The translations under genes were made by a program, and so were the position numbers. The notes beneath the pieces are model-generated. The model searched no databases. It was not told the origin of the DNA and saw only the letters and a program-made list of their open reading frames with translations. A stretch of 9,971 bases of DNA, from contig JAUIJG010000185.1 of NCBI GenBank assembly GCA_030431355.1, positions 1 through 9,971 on the forward strand. The letters run 5' to 3'. Below are positions 1-6,222 of this stretch, piece after piece. This DNA comes from a bacterium (lineage in GTDB: Bacteria; Cyanobacteriota; Vampirovibrionia; Obscuribacterales; Obscuribacteraceae). The stretch's first letter is position 1; each line of letters opens with the position of its first letter.

Positions 1-50
1 ATCAAAAACCCTTCATTTTCGAATGCTACATATCCAACTGTCTCAAATCC
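1..50 (-). other. Out-of-frame continuation of the CNNM/CorC gene, running off the window
   Basis: On the minus strand from position 50 to 3, the frame that starts with GGA at 50-48 reads GFETVGYVAFENEGFL with no stop. After the DUF21 domain, CNNM/CorC proteins typically continue LLG-(F/I)-E-x followed by an acidic linker leading to the CBS domains. Joining KLL (from the upstream frame) to x-GFETVG gives such a linker, while the annotated frame ends in the unrelated TDLRQLDM and stops. One missing base near 50-60 would explain this. Confidence 0.55.
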
Positions 51-586
51 GTGAGCAGTTTCAGGGTCCAGCTATTGACGTTGTTCATGAAGATCAAAAG
101 CGGTTTGAAGAATATGCACCATATATGCATGGGGATTATGGTCATTCTGATGACCCATTCAGCCCGGTGAAAGGTCAGCGTTTTAGGCAGAATCTCTGCG
201 AAAACCGTCTGGATGAAGGCGGTGGCTGTGAAAACAAAGGCGTAGCAGATTATTTGTGAAGTGAGGACTACGTCCACGCTCCAGCCCATTGCCGGTCCGG
301 TCTCACCAATCCAGTGGGAAAATTCCTCGGCAAAGGTCTTTTCACCTAGAGCACCGATGAAGAGCATGGCCAGGGTAATTCCTAGCTGGCCTCCGGTTAT
401 GAAAGTTTCGGGATCTTCGAGATAGAGCTGGGTTTTCTTGGCTAAGAAATCGCCCTGTTCAGCCAGTTCGTCTATTCTGGTTTTTCTGACCCGGGCAAGA
501 GCCATTTCAGCTGCCACAAAAAAAGCATTTAATATTGTCAGAACAATCAGTATTAAGACTAGTAAAGCAAAGGTTTGCAGACTCAT
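26..586 (-). CDS. CNNM/CorC (HlyC/TlyC-like) membrane protein, DUF21 part only, probably frameshifted
   Basis: The 186-residue product matches the DUF21 membrane domain of the CNNM/CorC family, membrane proteins linked to Mg2+/cation transport or resistance. The N-terminus is a hydrophobic segment (about residues 5-25) leading into the signature LNAFFVAAEMALARVRKTR, then GGQLGITLAMLFIGALGE and further hydrophobic segments up to about residue 170. Family members usually continue with paired CBS domains and a CorC/HlyC domain, reaching about 400 residues or more; this frame stops at 26-28 right after NNVNSWTLKLL. The start at 584-586 fits the family N-terminus; no clear ribosome site precedes it. 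Another minus-strand frame continues plausibly to the window edge (see the 1-50 entry), so a one-base indel near 50-60 is likely. Family assignment is secure; whether the gene is broken in the cell or only in the assembly cannot be told here. Confidence 0.85.
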   Translation of the reverse strand: MSLQTFALLVLILIVLTILNAFFVAAEMALARVRKTRIDELAEQGDFLAKKTQLYLEDPETFITGGQLGITLAMLFIGALGEKTFAEEFSHWIGETGPAMGWSVDVVLTSQIICYAFVFTATAFIQTVFAEILPKTLTFHRAEWVIRMTIIPMHIWCIFFKPLLIFMNNVNSWTLKLLTDLRQLDM

Positions 587-664
587 GAATTGCGCAGCAT
601 CAGCTAGCTGCGTCTTCTTCCTCCGTCCCGGTATTACAAAAAGAACGACTTACAGGAAAGATGC

Positions 665-689
665 CTTCCCTGCACTTACTTCTAACTAC
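665..689. repeat. Imperfect direct repeat, copy 1
   Basis: The pattern CTTCC, five bases, CTTACTTCTAA, then CTAC recurs in copy 2 at 782-806 with a four-base spacer and one base change (TTAC). The 11-base core at 675-685 is identical in both copies. Copies lie 116 bases apart between two divergent genes. They could be binding sites or chance similarity. Confidence 0.35.
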
Positions 690-781
690 AAAGCTTCTAT
701 CGCTGTAAGAAAAAATTTTGGGCTTCACTCTCGAGAACCACCACTGGGGAGGTTCATCATTGGAGCCGGAACTGTGGGGAT

Positions 782-806
782 CTTCCATTTCTTACTTCTA
801 ATTACT
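782..806. repeat. Imperfect direct repeat, copy 2
   Basis: This is the partner of copy 1, with core CTTACTTCTAA at 791-801 preceded by CTTCC at 782-786 and followed by TTAC. It sits about 200 bases upstream of the CNNM/CorC start and about 245 bases upstream of the secreted-protein start. No function can be assigned from sequence. Confidence 0.35.
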
Positions 807-1031
807 AATTCAGAGCCCTGGGCTCCCTCATTGATTCTTGCCAGTGCCTATTATACGGCGCAATGGACAAGTTATCCCGATCCTACCATAAGCCTAACAA
901 TTTGTAATCAAGAGCTAAATCTCATCTTCCGGACAGGAGGTTATCAAGGATTTATAAAAGCCCACTATTTCAGCCTTTGCCACTGTGAGATAATCAGTTT
1001 TCGGAATCGCGAAATATGGGGTTTTCCATAT

Positions 1032-1038
1032 AAAGGAG
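1032..1038 (+). promoter_or_regulatory. Ribosome binding site of the secreted-protein gene
   Basis: AAAGGAG lies 12 bases before the ATG at 1051. The spacing is slightly long, but it is the only purine-rich match nearby. It supports the ATG at 1051, which also gives a complete signal peptide. Confidence 0.55.
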
Positions 1039-1050
1039 TAAGCCGAAGCA

Positions 1051-1638
1051 ATGGCACGTGTTCTTATCAGCACTTTTGTCCTGATTTCCTGGCTGGCGAC
1101 AATTTCCGGGGTAATGGCACCCGAAGCCCGTGCACAAAACTCAGTGCGGGCAGACAAGACCGTCTCTTCTCGGTCTGACAACTCAGGTAAAAAGCTTGCC
1201 ATCGCTAGCTTTGAACCCGAGGTGGAAAAATCAAAGAAAGCTGTTTCCGATTCCGTCAATTCAATCAAAAAGACAGTGGAGAACTTTGGGCAGAATGTGA
1301 GCGATAACTACATTCCCCGGGTCAAGAACAAGAAGGTCACCCTCAATGTACCGGAAGTGGAGATTCCTCCCAGTCTTCAGGATCTTTGTGAAGACTGCAT
1401 AGTCAGCGGGCAACAGGTGGCTAAAGTGGTCAGGGAGCATGCCGCGGAGTTCACCGCCCTGATGGCAAAGTATTTGAAGCAGTTCACCGACCCTCCCAAA
1501 TTGACCCCGGTTAGCTCCCCTTACGATAGTGATGATCGGATAATCAATCATTCCGGTGACTACCTGGAATTCACGAAGAAGTCCACCAATCTATATTTCA
1601 CTCCGGAAGGCCGGTTGAAGACAGTAGTCCAGCGATAG
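1051..1638 (+). CDS. Secreted or periplasmic protein of unknown function
   Basis: I do not recognise the family. Residues 1-28 form a Sec signal peptide: a short basic start (MAR), a hydrophobic core VLISTFVLISWLATISGVMA, and a probable cleavage after Ala-Arg-Ala28 before Gln29. The mature part (about 167 residues) has a Lys/Ser-rich, probably helical stretch (about 57-85), a Pro/Val-rich strand-like section with VPEVEIPP (100-107), a C113-x2-C116 pair (LCEDC), and a helical section around 120-147. The two cysteines could form a disulfide or bind a metal. No lipobox or C-terminal anchor is visible. The gene ends 58 bases before the first kinase on the same strand with no obvious terminator, so co-transcription is likely. 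It might be an envelope partner of the kinases; that is inference from position only. Confidence 0.8.
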   Translation: MARVLISTFVLISWLATISGVMAPEARAQNSVRADKTVSSRSDNSGKKLAIASFEPEVEKSKKAVSDSVNSIKKTVENFGQNVSDNYIPRVKNKKVTLNVPEVEIPPSLQDLCEDCIVSGQQVAKVVREHAAEFTALMAKYLKQFTDPPKLTPVSSPYDSDDRIINHSGDYLEFTKKSTNLYFTPEGRLKTVVQR

Positions 1639-1696
1639 TCCTATTATCTTCCGCTTCCAATTAGCCTGCCCTGGGTTCTAGTAGTAGAATTCAAGC

Positions 1697-3886
1697 ATGG
1701 TTGATCAAAGTGAGCTATGTCCTGTTTGTAAATGTCCCAAGAGTGAGTCGGAGAAAGGCAGTCTGACCCAGTGGATTTTAGTGTGCAAATGCGATCTGAC
1801 TCCGATAGAAGAGGAGGACGATCAAAGACCTCTTTGCCAGGACTGCAGGAAGCCTCTGGGGACTTCTTCCTCCGGAACCCTGACCTCTTTTATTTTCAAA
1901 GAAGGCTACTGTGAATGCTCGAGGCCTAACCTTTACTCTTGCGATTCGGATGGTGCCGAATCCGGGGATGAGCAATTCCACGACTTAAACCCGGAGATGT
2001 TTCCTCTGGAGCGTTATAAACCCCTGGGCCGATTGGGGAAAGGTGGCATCGGTCAGGTTTATCTGGCTCGCGATACCATACTAAACAAAAATGTGGCGGT
2101 GAAGCTGCTCAATTACATCGACAGTGATCGCATATTCGCTTTTCAAAATGAAGCGCGGACAACAAGCCGAATGCAGCACAAAAATATTATCCAGGTCGTT
2201 GATTTCGGCGTGACCGGCAACATGTCTCCGTATATGGTGTTGGAGTACTTTCCGGGACGCTCCCTGGCGGAGTTAATTGATGAAGCCGGACCACTTCCGT
2301 GGCGGGAAGCTTGCTCCATTTTTCTGCCGATTCTAGATGCTTTAATTTACGCCCACGGTGAGGGGGTTTTGCACCGGGATCTCAAACCAGGCAATATTAT
2401 TCTCAGCGACCAGCTGGACGTTAAGGTCATCGATTTCGGCATAGCTTCTATCGCTGAATCCGGAGAACACTCTGGGAATTCCATGCCCCCGGACGGCGCT
2501 TTTGCCGGTTCGCCTCTTTATTTGAGCGGAAGTTTCGCCGACGGTGACGGTTATGACAGGCAGTCCGAGATCTATTCTCTGGGATGTATGCTCTATGAGA
2601 TGCTGACCGGTCGACCACCATTTCTTGGTGAGACTTTGCTTGAAACCCTGGAGATGCATAGTAATGCGCCCGTTCCCTCGCTCTCCGGTGAAGTTCAGGA
2701 TCTTCCCGGCGCCTTCGATGACATTATTGCCGGCTGTCTGGCTAAGGAATCCGGGGACAGGTATGAAAGTATAGAGAGCCTGCAAAAGGCTATTGAAGAC
2801 CTGATCATTGTCGAAGAAAGTCTGTCTGATCCAGACTTGCCAGAAGAGCCTGCCCGAAAACGAACTGACTATTTTATGACTTCCTTTGTCTCTCTGGTGG
2901 CAGCTTGTTCGCTATTTGTTCTCTCCCTGGCTCTAGATAGATCGGTCTCTATGTACCAGGGCGGTCAAGTTTCCACATCCTTATCATCAAGTCCCGAAGA
3001 TAGCGAGGCCGGGAACCAGGCATATAAGAAGGATCAGAATATATTGGCTAATATTCCGGACTCGGCTATCGAGAAGGAACTGGGATGGACGGGAGGAAAG
3101 TGGGAGTTTAATGAGCATCAAAAGTCCGGATTTGTTGAGGCTATCGGTCATGCCGTGGATGACAGCGATCTGTTGGAAATTCCATCTGACAAAACTTTCT
3201 CCCATCTTAAATTTACTCTGGAGTCTTCAATTTCCGGCTCCGGTTTGAAGAGCCTAAAAGGAAGAGACTTAACGAGTTTCTGGACCATGTCCGGTCGATT
3301 TGATGATCGTGGTATCAACAACCTGGTCTATTTCCCTTCTCTTTCAAAAGTGCAGATAGACTCCCCGGCCCATTTACATCGAGCGAGTTACAGGAAGCTC
3401 AGTCAGTTGCCTTCTCTTGCTATGCTCTCCTTGCGTTCCATATTTGATTTACCGAAAGGCAGTTTTGCTGAGATTGCCAAATGCAAGGGACTTACAGCCC
3501 TCTCCCTGGAGTTCATAGAGCCGGTCTCCAATTCGGATCTTGAAGAGCTTAAGGCTCTTACCAAGTTGCGTTTTCTACGCCTGTACGGACTGAAGCGAAT
3601 AGATGACTCCAGCACTTTGATTCTAAAAGAGCTGCCACTGCACCGATTGGATATAGGCGCCACCAGGGTGAGTGATAAGGGGCTCCTTGCCCTTGCCCAG
3701 ATGAAGTACTTGAGATATTTAAATGTCTCAATCAAGTCGGAGAAAGAGATAGAGTTGCTCAGGGAAAAGAGTCCCGGGATAGAAGTCGCAGCTATCTCTC
3801 CGCAAGGTATCAAAAGGTTCAAGGTTGCTAATCCGGCGGTGAGAGTTCGTTCGGAAGGGGGTATGCTGGAAGAAGTGTTTTTCTAA
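1697..3886 (+). CDS. Transmembrane Ser/Thr kinase with N-terminal double Cys4 module and LRR-like ectodomain (kinase 1)
   Basis: The product has 729 residues. Residues 8-32 (C8, C11, C30, C32) and 47-74 (C47, C50, C72, C74) form two Cys4 modules of the zinc-ribbon kind. The Hanks-type kinase domain spans about 107-372: glycine loop G114-K-G-G-I-G119, ATP lysine K136 (VAVK), helix-C E152, catalytic H226-R-D228 with K230 and N233, and D246-F-G248. All catalytic residues are present. The activation segment is odd: GSPLYLS is followed by Gly-Ser instead of the Pro-Glu of the APE/SPE motif, and subdomain IX has Glu291 where Asp is usual. One membrane segment (about 392-413) follows, then an extracytoplasmic part with a GWTGGKW motif (463-469) and LRR-like repeats (about 500-695). 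It probably phosphorylates cytoplasmic proteins in response to an envelope ligand. The start is the only ATG before the first Cys pair; no clear ribosome site is seen. It is paralogous to the next gene, 35 bases downstream. Confidence 0.93.
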   Translation: MVDQSELCPVCKCPKSESEKGSLTQWILVCKCDLTPIEEEDDQRPLCQDCRKPLGTSSSGTLTSFIFKEGYCECSRPNLYSCDSDGAESGDEQFHDLNPEMFPLERYKPLGRLGKGGIGQVYLARDTILNKNVAVKLLNYIDSDRIFAFQNEARTTSRMQHKNIIQVVDFGVTGNMSPYMVLEYFPGRSLAELIDEAGPLPWREACSIFLPILDALIYAHGEGVLHRDLKPGNIILSDQLDVKVIDFGIASIAESGEHSGNSMPPDGAFAGSPLYLSGSFADGDGYDRQSEIYSLGCMLYEMLTGRPPFLGETLLETLEMHSNAPVPSLSGEVQDLPGAFDDIIAGCLAKESGDRYESIESLQKAIEDLIIVEESLSDPDLPEEPARKRTDYFMTSFVSLVAACSLFVLSLALDRSVSMYQGGQVSTSLSSSPEDSEAGNQAYKKDQNILANIPDSAIEKELGWTGGKWEFNEHQKSGFVEAIGHAVDDSDLLEIPSDKTFSHLKFTLESSISGSGLKSLKGRDLTSFWTMSGRFDDRGINNLVYFPSLSKVQIDSPAHLHRASYRKLSQLPSLAMLSLRSIFDLPKGSFAEIAKCKGLTALSLEFIEPVSNSDLEELKALTKLRFLRLYGLKRIDDSSTLILKELPLHRLDIGATRVSDKGLLALAQMKYLRYLNVSIKSEKEIELLREKSPGIEVAAISPQGIKRFKVANPAVRVRSEGGMLEEVFF
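1718..1792 (+). repeat. Cys4 module 1 of kinase 1
   Basis: Residues 8-32 read CPVC, a 10-residue linker, GSLTQWI, then C-x-C. The same layout occurs three more times in the window (1835-1918, 3940-4014, 4075-4158). Paired CxxC and CxC with an 18-residue gap suggests one bound Zn2+, as in zinc ribbons. I do not know a named family with the GSLTQWI core. Confidence 0.7.
1835..1918 (+). repeat. Cys4 module 2 of kinase 1
   Basis: Residues 47-74 read C-x2-C, a linker, GTLTSFIF, then C-x-C. It aligns with module 1 by its cysteines and by the G-(S/T)-L-T-x-(W/F)-I core, so the N-terminus arose by internal duplication. Confidence 0.7.
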
Positions 3887-3910
3887 GTCTTTCCTTAGCA
3901 GAATTGGTCC

Positions 3911-3915
3911 GGAAG
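3911..3915 (+). promoter_or_regulatory. Ribosome binding site that fixes the TTG start of kinase 2
   Basis: GGAAG lies six bases before TTG at 3922. No comparable site precedes the alternative in-frame TTG at 3904. Alignment of the two kinase N-termini agrees with the start at 3922. Confidence 0.6.
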
Positions 3916-3921
3916 CTATCT

Positions 3922-6222
3922 TTGGCAGATCAAAACATATGTCCTAATTGCAAGTCTCCGAAAAAAGAGTCCAACAGCGGAAGTTTGACTCAATGGATTG
4001 TTCTGTGCAAGTGCGAACAGGAGCTTGATGATATTGGCTTCGGTATCGGTGATGGTGATTACCAGTTTCATCTATGCCGAAATTGCGGTAAGCGTATCGA
4101 GGAGGGCAGGCAGGGTTCATTTACTCAGTACATCTTTCGTTCTGATTTGTGCGCTTGTGAGAAACCTGAGCCGGAGAAGGCGATTCAGTCAAGAGATTTT
4201 CAAAAGGTTCCAATCCAATTTGAAGATGTAGAGAATGAAGGGGAGATAGAATTTAATTCAGGAGCGTTTCCCTCTGAGAGATACAAGCCGATCTCGATAT
4301 TGGGTCAAGGCGCCGGCGGTGCCGTGTATCTATCTAGAGATAGGCTCTTGAATAAACTGGTGGCCGTTAAGCTACTTCGCTTCCCCGATGAGAGGCTTAT
4401 TGTTGACTTCCAGAGTGAAGCCAGAGCAACCAGCAGTCTCAAACATCCAAATATTGTTAGCGTGCAGGACTTTGGCCTGACTGAGACATCGGTACCTTAT
4501 ATGGTGCTGGAGTATGTTCCGGGCAGATCTCTGGAACAGGTATTGGCAGAGCAGAAGCTCAGTCCGCAAGAGTCGATCTTTATAATTCTCAAGGTTTGCG
4601 ATGCCATTTCCTACGCCCATGAACAGGGCGTTTTGCACCGTGACATAAAGCCCGGCAATATTATCCTTTTATCGGAGAGCATCGGCGATGAGGGAGTTGA
4701 TGTTCGACTGATAGATTTCGGTATCGCGAAGACAAAGAACAATATCGAGATTGAATTTCCCGAAGAAAAGCATGGAGAAAGAGAGATTGCCGGCTCCCCA
4801 CTTTATATGAGCCCTGACCAAGCTAATGGAATGGACTATGACGAACGTTCCGAGATCTATTCCATCTGTTGCGTACTCTTCAAGATGCTCACCGGAGAGC
4901 CACCATATCTTGGCGAAAACGCAATCGGGACTTTGAGAATGCACCTGGAGTCTGATGTTCCCAGGCTCTCCGAATTTATTGAATATGAGTGCACAGAGTT
5001 GGAAAATGTTTTGGTGAAAGGCATGTCCAAGTCGCCCCGGGAAAGGTTTCAGTCAGTAGACAAACTTAAAGAGACCTTAGCCGGTTTGATTTTGGATAGT
5101 GAGAGGGAAGCTATTGATGAAGATGCAGGACCGGTAAAGGATATAGAAGAAAAGAGAGTTAAGAAGCCTGTTTCTGTCTTGATAGCGCTTGCTTCTATCT
5201 TTCTTCTTTCCTTCTCGATTTTGGCATTATTTCGTACTGGAGAAGAGGTAGAGAATGGTGCCGAGAGCAGCTCTTCTCCCATGCAGAAGAGTAGAGTCCC
5301 TGAAGTCAAAGAGAGCCCAGATTCAGATATCGGCTATGACAAAGCCAGGAGTGTTTTAGCCACTATCCCTGACAAAACGTTGGACAAACAGTTTGGCTGG
5401 GGTGGGGGAAAGTGGGCATTTAAAGCTCCTTTGGATAGAGAGAATCCTGTTTTGACCGGTCATAAAGTTAGCGATGAAGATTTTAAAATGCTTGTCCAGG
5501 AGAGAAAGTTCACGAATCTGAAATTAACCATGGAGTCCCATGTAACCGGCGAAGGTCTTACCTACCTCAAAGGTAGAGAGTTAAAGAGTCTCTGGACCAT
5601 GTCCCATGAGTTCTCCGATGTTGGCATTCATAATCTGCTTGCCTTCCCGGAGATTAAGGAGGTGATCATTTTTTATTCCGGCAATCTAACTCTCAGCGCC
5701 TATAAAGATCTTGCTGCCATGCCTGCTTTGAAGCGAATTCAGTTGCGCGGAATGTCTAGAGTTCCGGAAGGAGCGATGAAAGCCCTTTCAAAATCTCGGT
5801 CGATAGATTCGGCCGTGCTCGAGATGTTGGAGCCCTTTGACGGAAATTCTCTGGATGATTTTTGCACACTAGAGAAGCTAGAGCATCTTAAATTAAGAGG
5901 GTTAAAACCGATTGACGATTCCTGTATTCCGATGCTTACTAAGACCCGATTGGTTGATCTCGAGCTTGCCATGACATCTGTAAGTGATAAAGGATTATTG
6001 GAGCTGTCTAAACTCAAGACTCTGAAGTTTTTGCGTGTGAACGCTTCGTCGGATGAGGAAGTGGCTCAGCTAAAGAAGAAAGGCAAGAAGGTCAAAAAGA
6101 TGTCTTTTAGTGGAATAACCAAGTTCTGCGCCCTGCGCCCGGATTGCAAAGTTCGCCTTTCCAACGATTTGATGGGTCTGGAGTTATTGAACGCAGCCGG
6201 CTCGGAAGAGATTTTGAAATGA
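3922..6222 (+). CDS. Transmembrane Ser/Thr kinase with N-terminal double Cys4 module and LRR-like ectodomain (kinase 2)
   Basis: This is a 766-residue paralogue of kinase 1. I chose TTG at 3922 because it has a GGAAG site and gives MADQNICPNC, aligning with MVDQSELCPVC of kinase 1; a TTG at 3904 would add six residues. Cys4 modules are at C7/C10/C29/C31 and C52/C55/C77/C79. The kinase domain (about 120-390) has the glycine loop G128-Q-G-A-G-G133, K150, E166, H239-R-D241 with K243 and N246, and D265-F-G267. It keeps Ser-Pro-Asp (297-299) where kinase 1 has lost this motif, but the conserved subdomain IX glycine is Cys316 and the usual Asp is Glu311. A membrane segment spans about 416-437, followed by a GWGGGKW motif (492-498) and LRR-like repeats (about 525-715). 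The kinase is probably active and anchored in the inner membrane with the LRR part outside. Its stop overlaps the start of the hydrolase, implying coupled translation. Confidence 0.92.
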   Translation: MADQNICPNCKSPKKESNSGSLTQWIVLCKCEQELDDIGFGIGDGDYQFHLCRNCGKRIEEGRQGSFTQYIFRSDLCACEKPEPEKAIQSRDFQKVPIQFEDVENEGEIEFNSGAFPSERYKPISILGQGAGGAVYLSRDRLLNKLVAVKLLRFPDERLIVDFQSEARATSSLKHPNIVSVQDFGLTETSVPYMVLEYVPGRSLEQVLAEQKLSPQESIFIILKVCDAISYAHEQGVLHRDIKPGNIILLSESIGDEGVDVRLIDFGIAKTKNNIEIEFPEEKHGEREIAGSPLYMSPDQANGMDYDERSEIYSICCVLFKMLTGEPPYLGENAIGTLRMHLESDVPRLSEFIEYECTELENVLVKGMSKSPRERFQSVDKLKETLAGLILDSEREAIDEDAGPVKDIEEKRVKKPVSVLIALASIFLLSFSILALFRTGEEVENGAESSSSPMQKSRVPEVKESPDSDIGYDKARSVLATIPDKTLDKQFGWGGGKWAFKAPLDRENPVLTGHKVSDEDFKMLVQERKFTNLKLTMESHVTGEGLTYLKGRELKSLWTMSHEFSDVGIHNLLAFPEIKEVIIFYSGNLTLSAYKDLAAMPALKRIQLRGMSRVPEGAMKALSKSRSIDSAVLEMLEPFDGNSLDDFCTLEKLEHLKLRGLKPIDDSCIPMLTKTRLVDLELAMTSVSDKGLLELSKLKTLKFLRVNASSDEEVAQLKKKGKKVKKMSFSGITKFCALRPDCKVRLSNDLMGLELLNAAGSEEILK
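3940..4014 (+). repeat. Cys4 module 1 of kinase 2
   Basis: Residues 7-31 from the TTG start read CPNC, a linker, GSLTQWI, then C-x-C. The core is identical to module 1 of kinase 1 and the Cys spacing is the same, so this is the most conserved part of the N-terminus. Confidence 0.7.
4075..4158 (+). repeat. Cys4 module 2 of kinase 2
   Basis: Residues 52-79 read C-x2-C, a linker, GSFTQYIF, then C-x-C. The spacing equals module 2 of kinase 1, showing that the doubled module existed before the kinase gene was duplicated. Confidence 0.7.
6204..6210 (+). promoter_or_regulatory. Ribosome binding site of the hydrolase, inside the end of kinase 2
   Basis: GGAAGAG lies eight bases before the ATG at 6219, a good spacing. 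It supports the start that overlaps the kinase stop (ATGA) over an upstream in-frame ATG at 6144. Confidence 0.65.

Larger units (their letters stand above)
587..1050. other. Non-coding region between divergent genes, likely with promoters for both
   Basis: No reading frame here resembles a protein. Open stretches exist on both strands (for example 600-788 minus) but have no recognisable motif or ribosome site. Because the flanking genes point away from each other, promoters for both should lie here. On the minus strand a perfect TATAAT occurs at 850-855, without a good -35 partner. On the plus strand TTGATT (831-836) and TTATAC (851-856) are only 14 bases apart, too close for a standard promoter. 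Two copies of an imperfect repeat (665-689, 782-806), a short inverted repeat GAGCCC-T-GGGCTC (813-825) and a palindrome CAGCTAGCTG (601-610) are present. No terminator, tRNA or riboswitch was recognised. Confidence 0.5.

Noticed and set aside
600..788. 62-codon minus-strand frame just upstream of the CNNM/CorC gene
   Set aside because: There is no ribosome site, no recognisable motif and no regular hydrophobic pattern. It is more likely leader DNA.
936..960. AGGAGGT followed by TTTATAAAAG, looking like a ribosome site or promoter
   Set aside because: No start codon lies at a suitable distance in a useful frame, and no -35 element is spaced for the A/T-rich stretch.
438..1178. Long open frame on the plus strand (246 codons) across the divergent intergenic region
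   Set aside because: It overlaps the CNNM/CorC gene and the start of the secreted protein in other frames, has no protein-like motif or ribosome site, and its composition is erratic.
6144..6218. Upstream ATG at 6144 as the hydrolase start
   Set aside because: It would overlap kinase 2 by 79 bases and lacks a ribosome site. ATG at 6219 has GGAAGAG eight bases upstream and the typical ATGA overlap.
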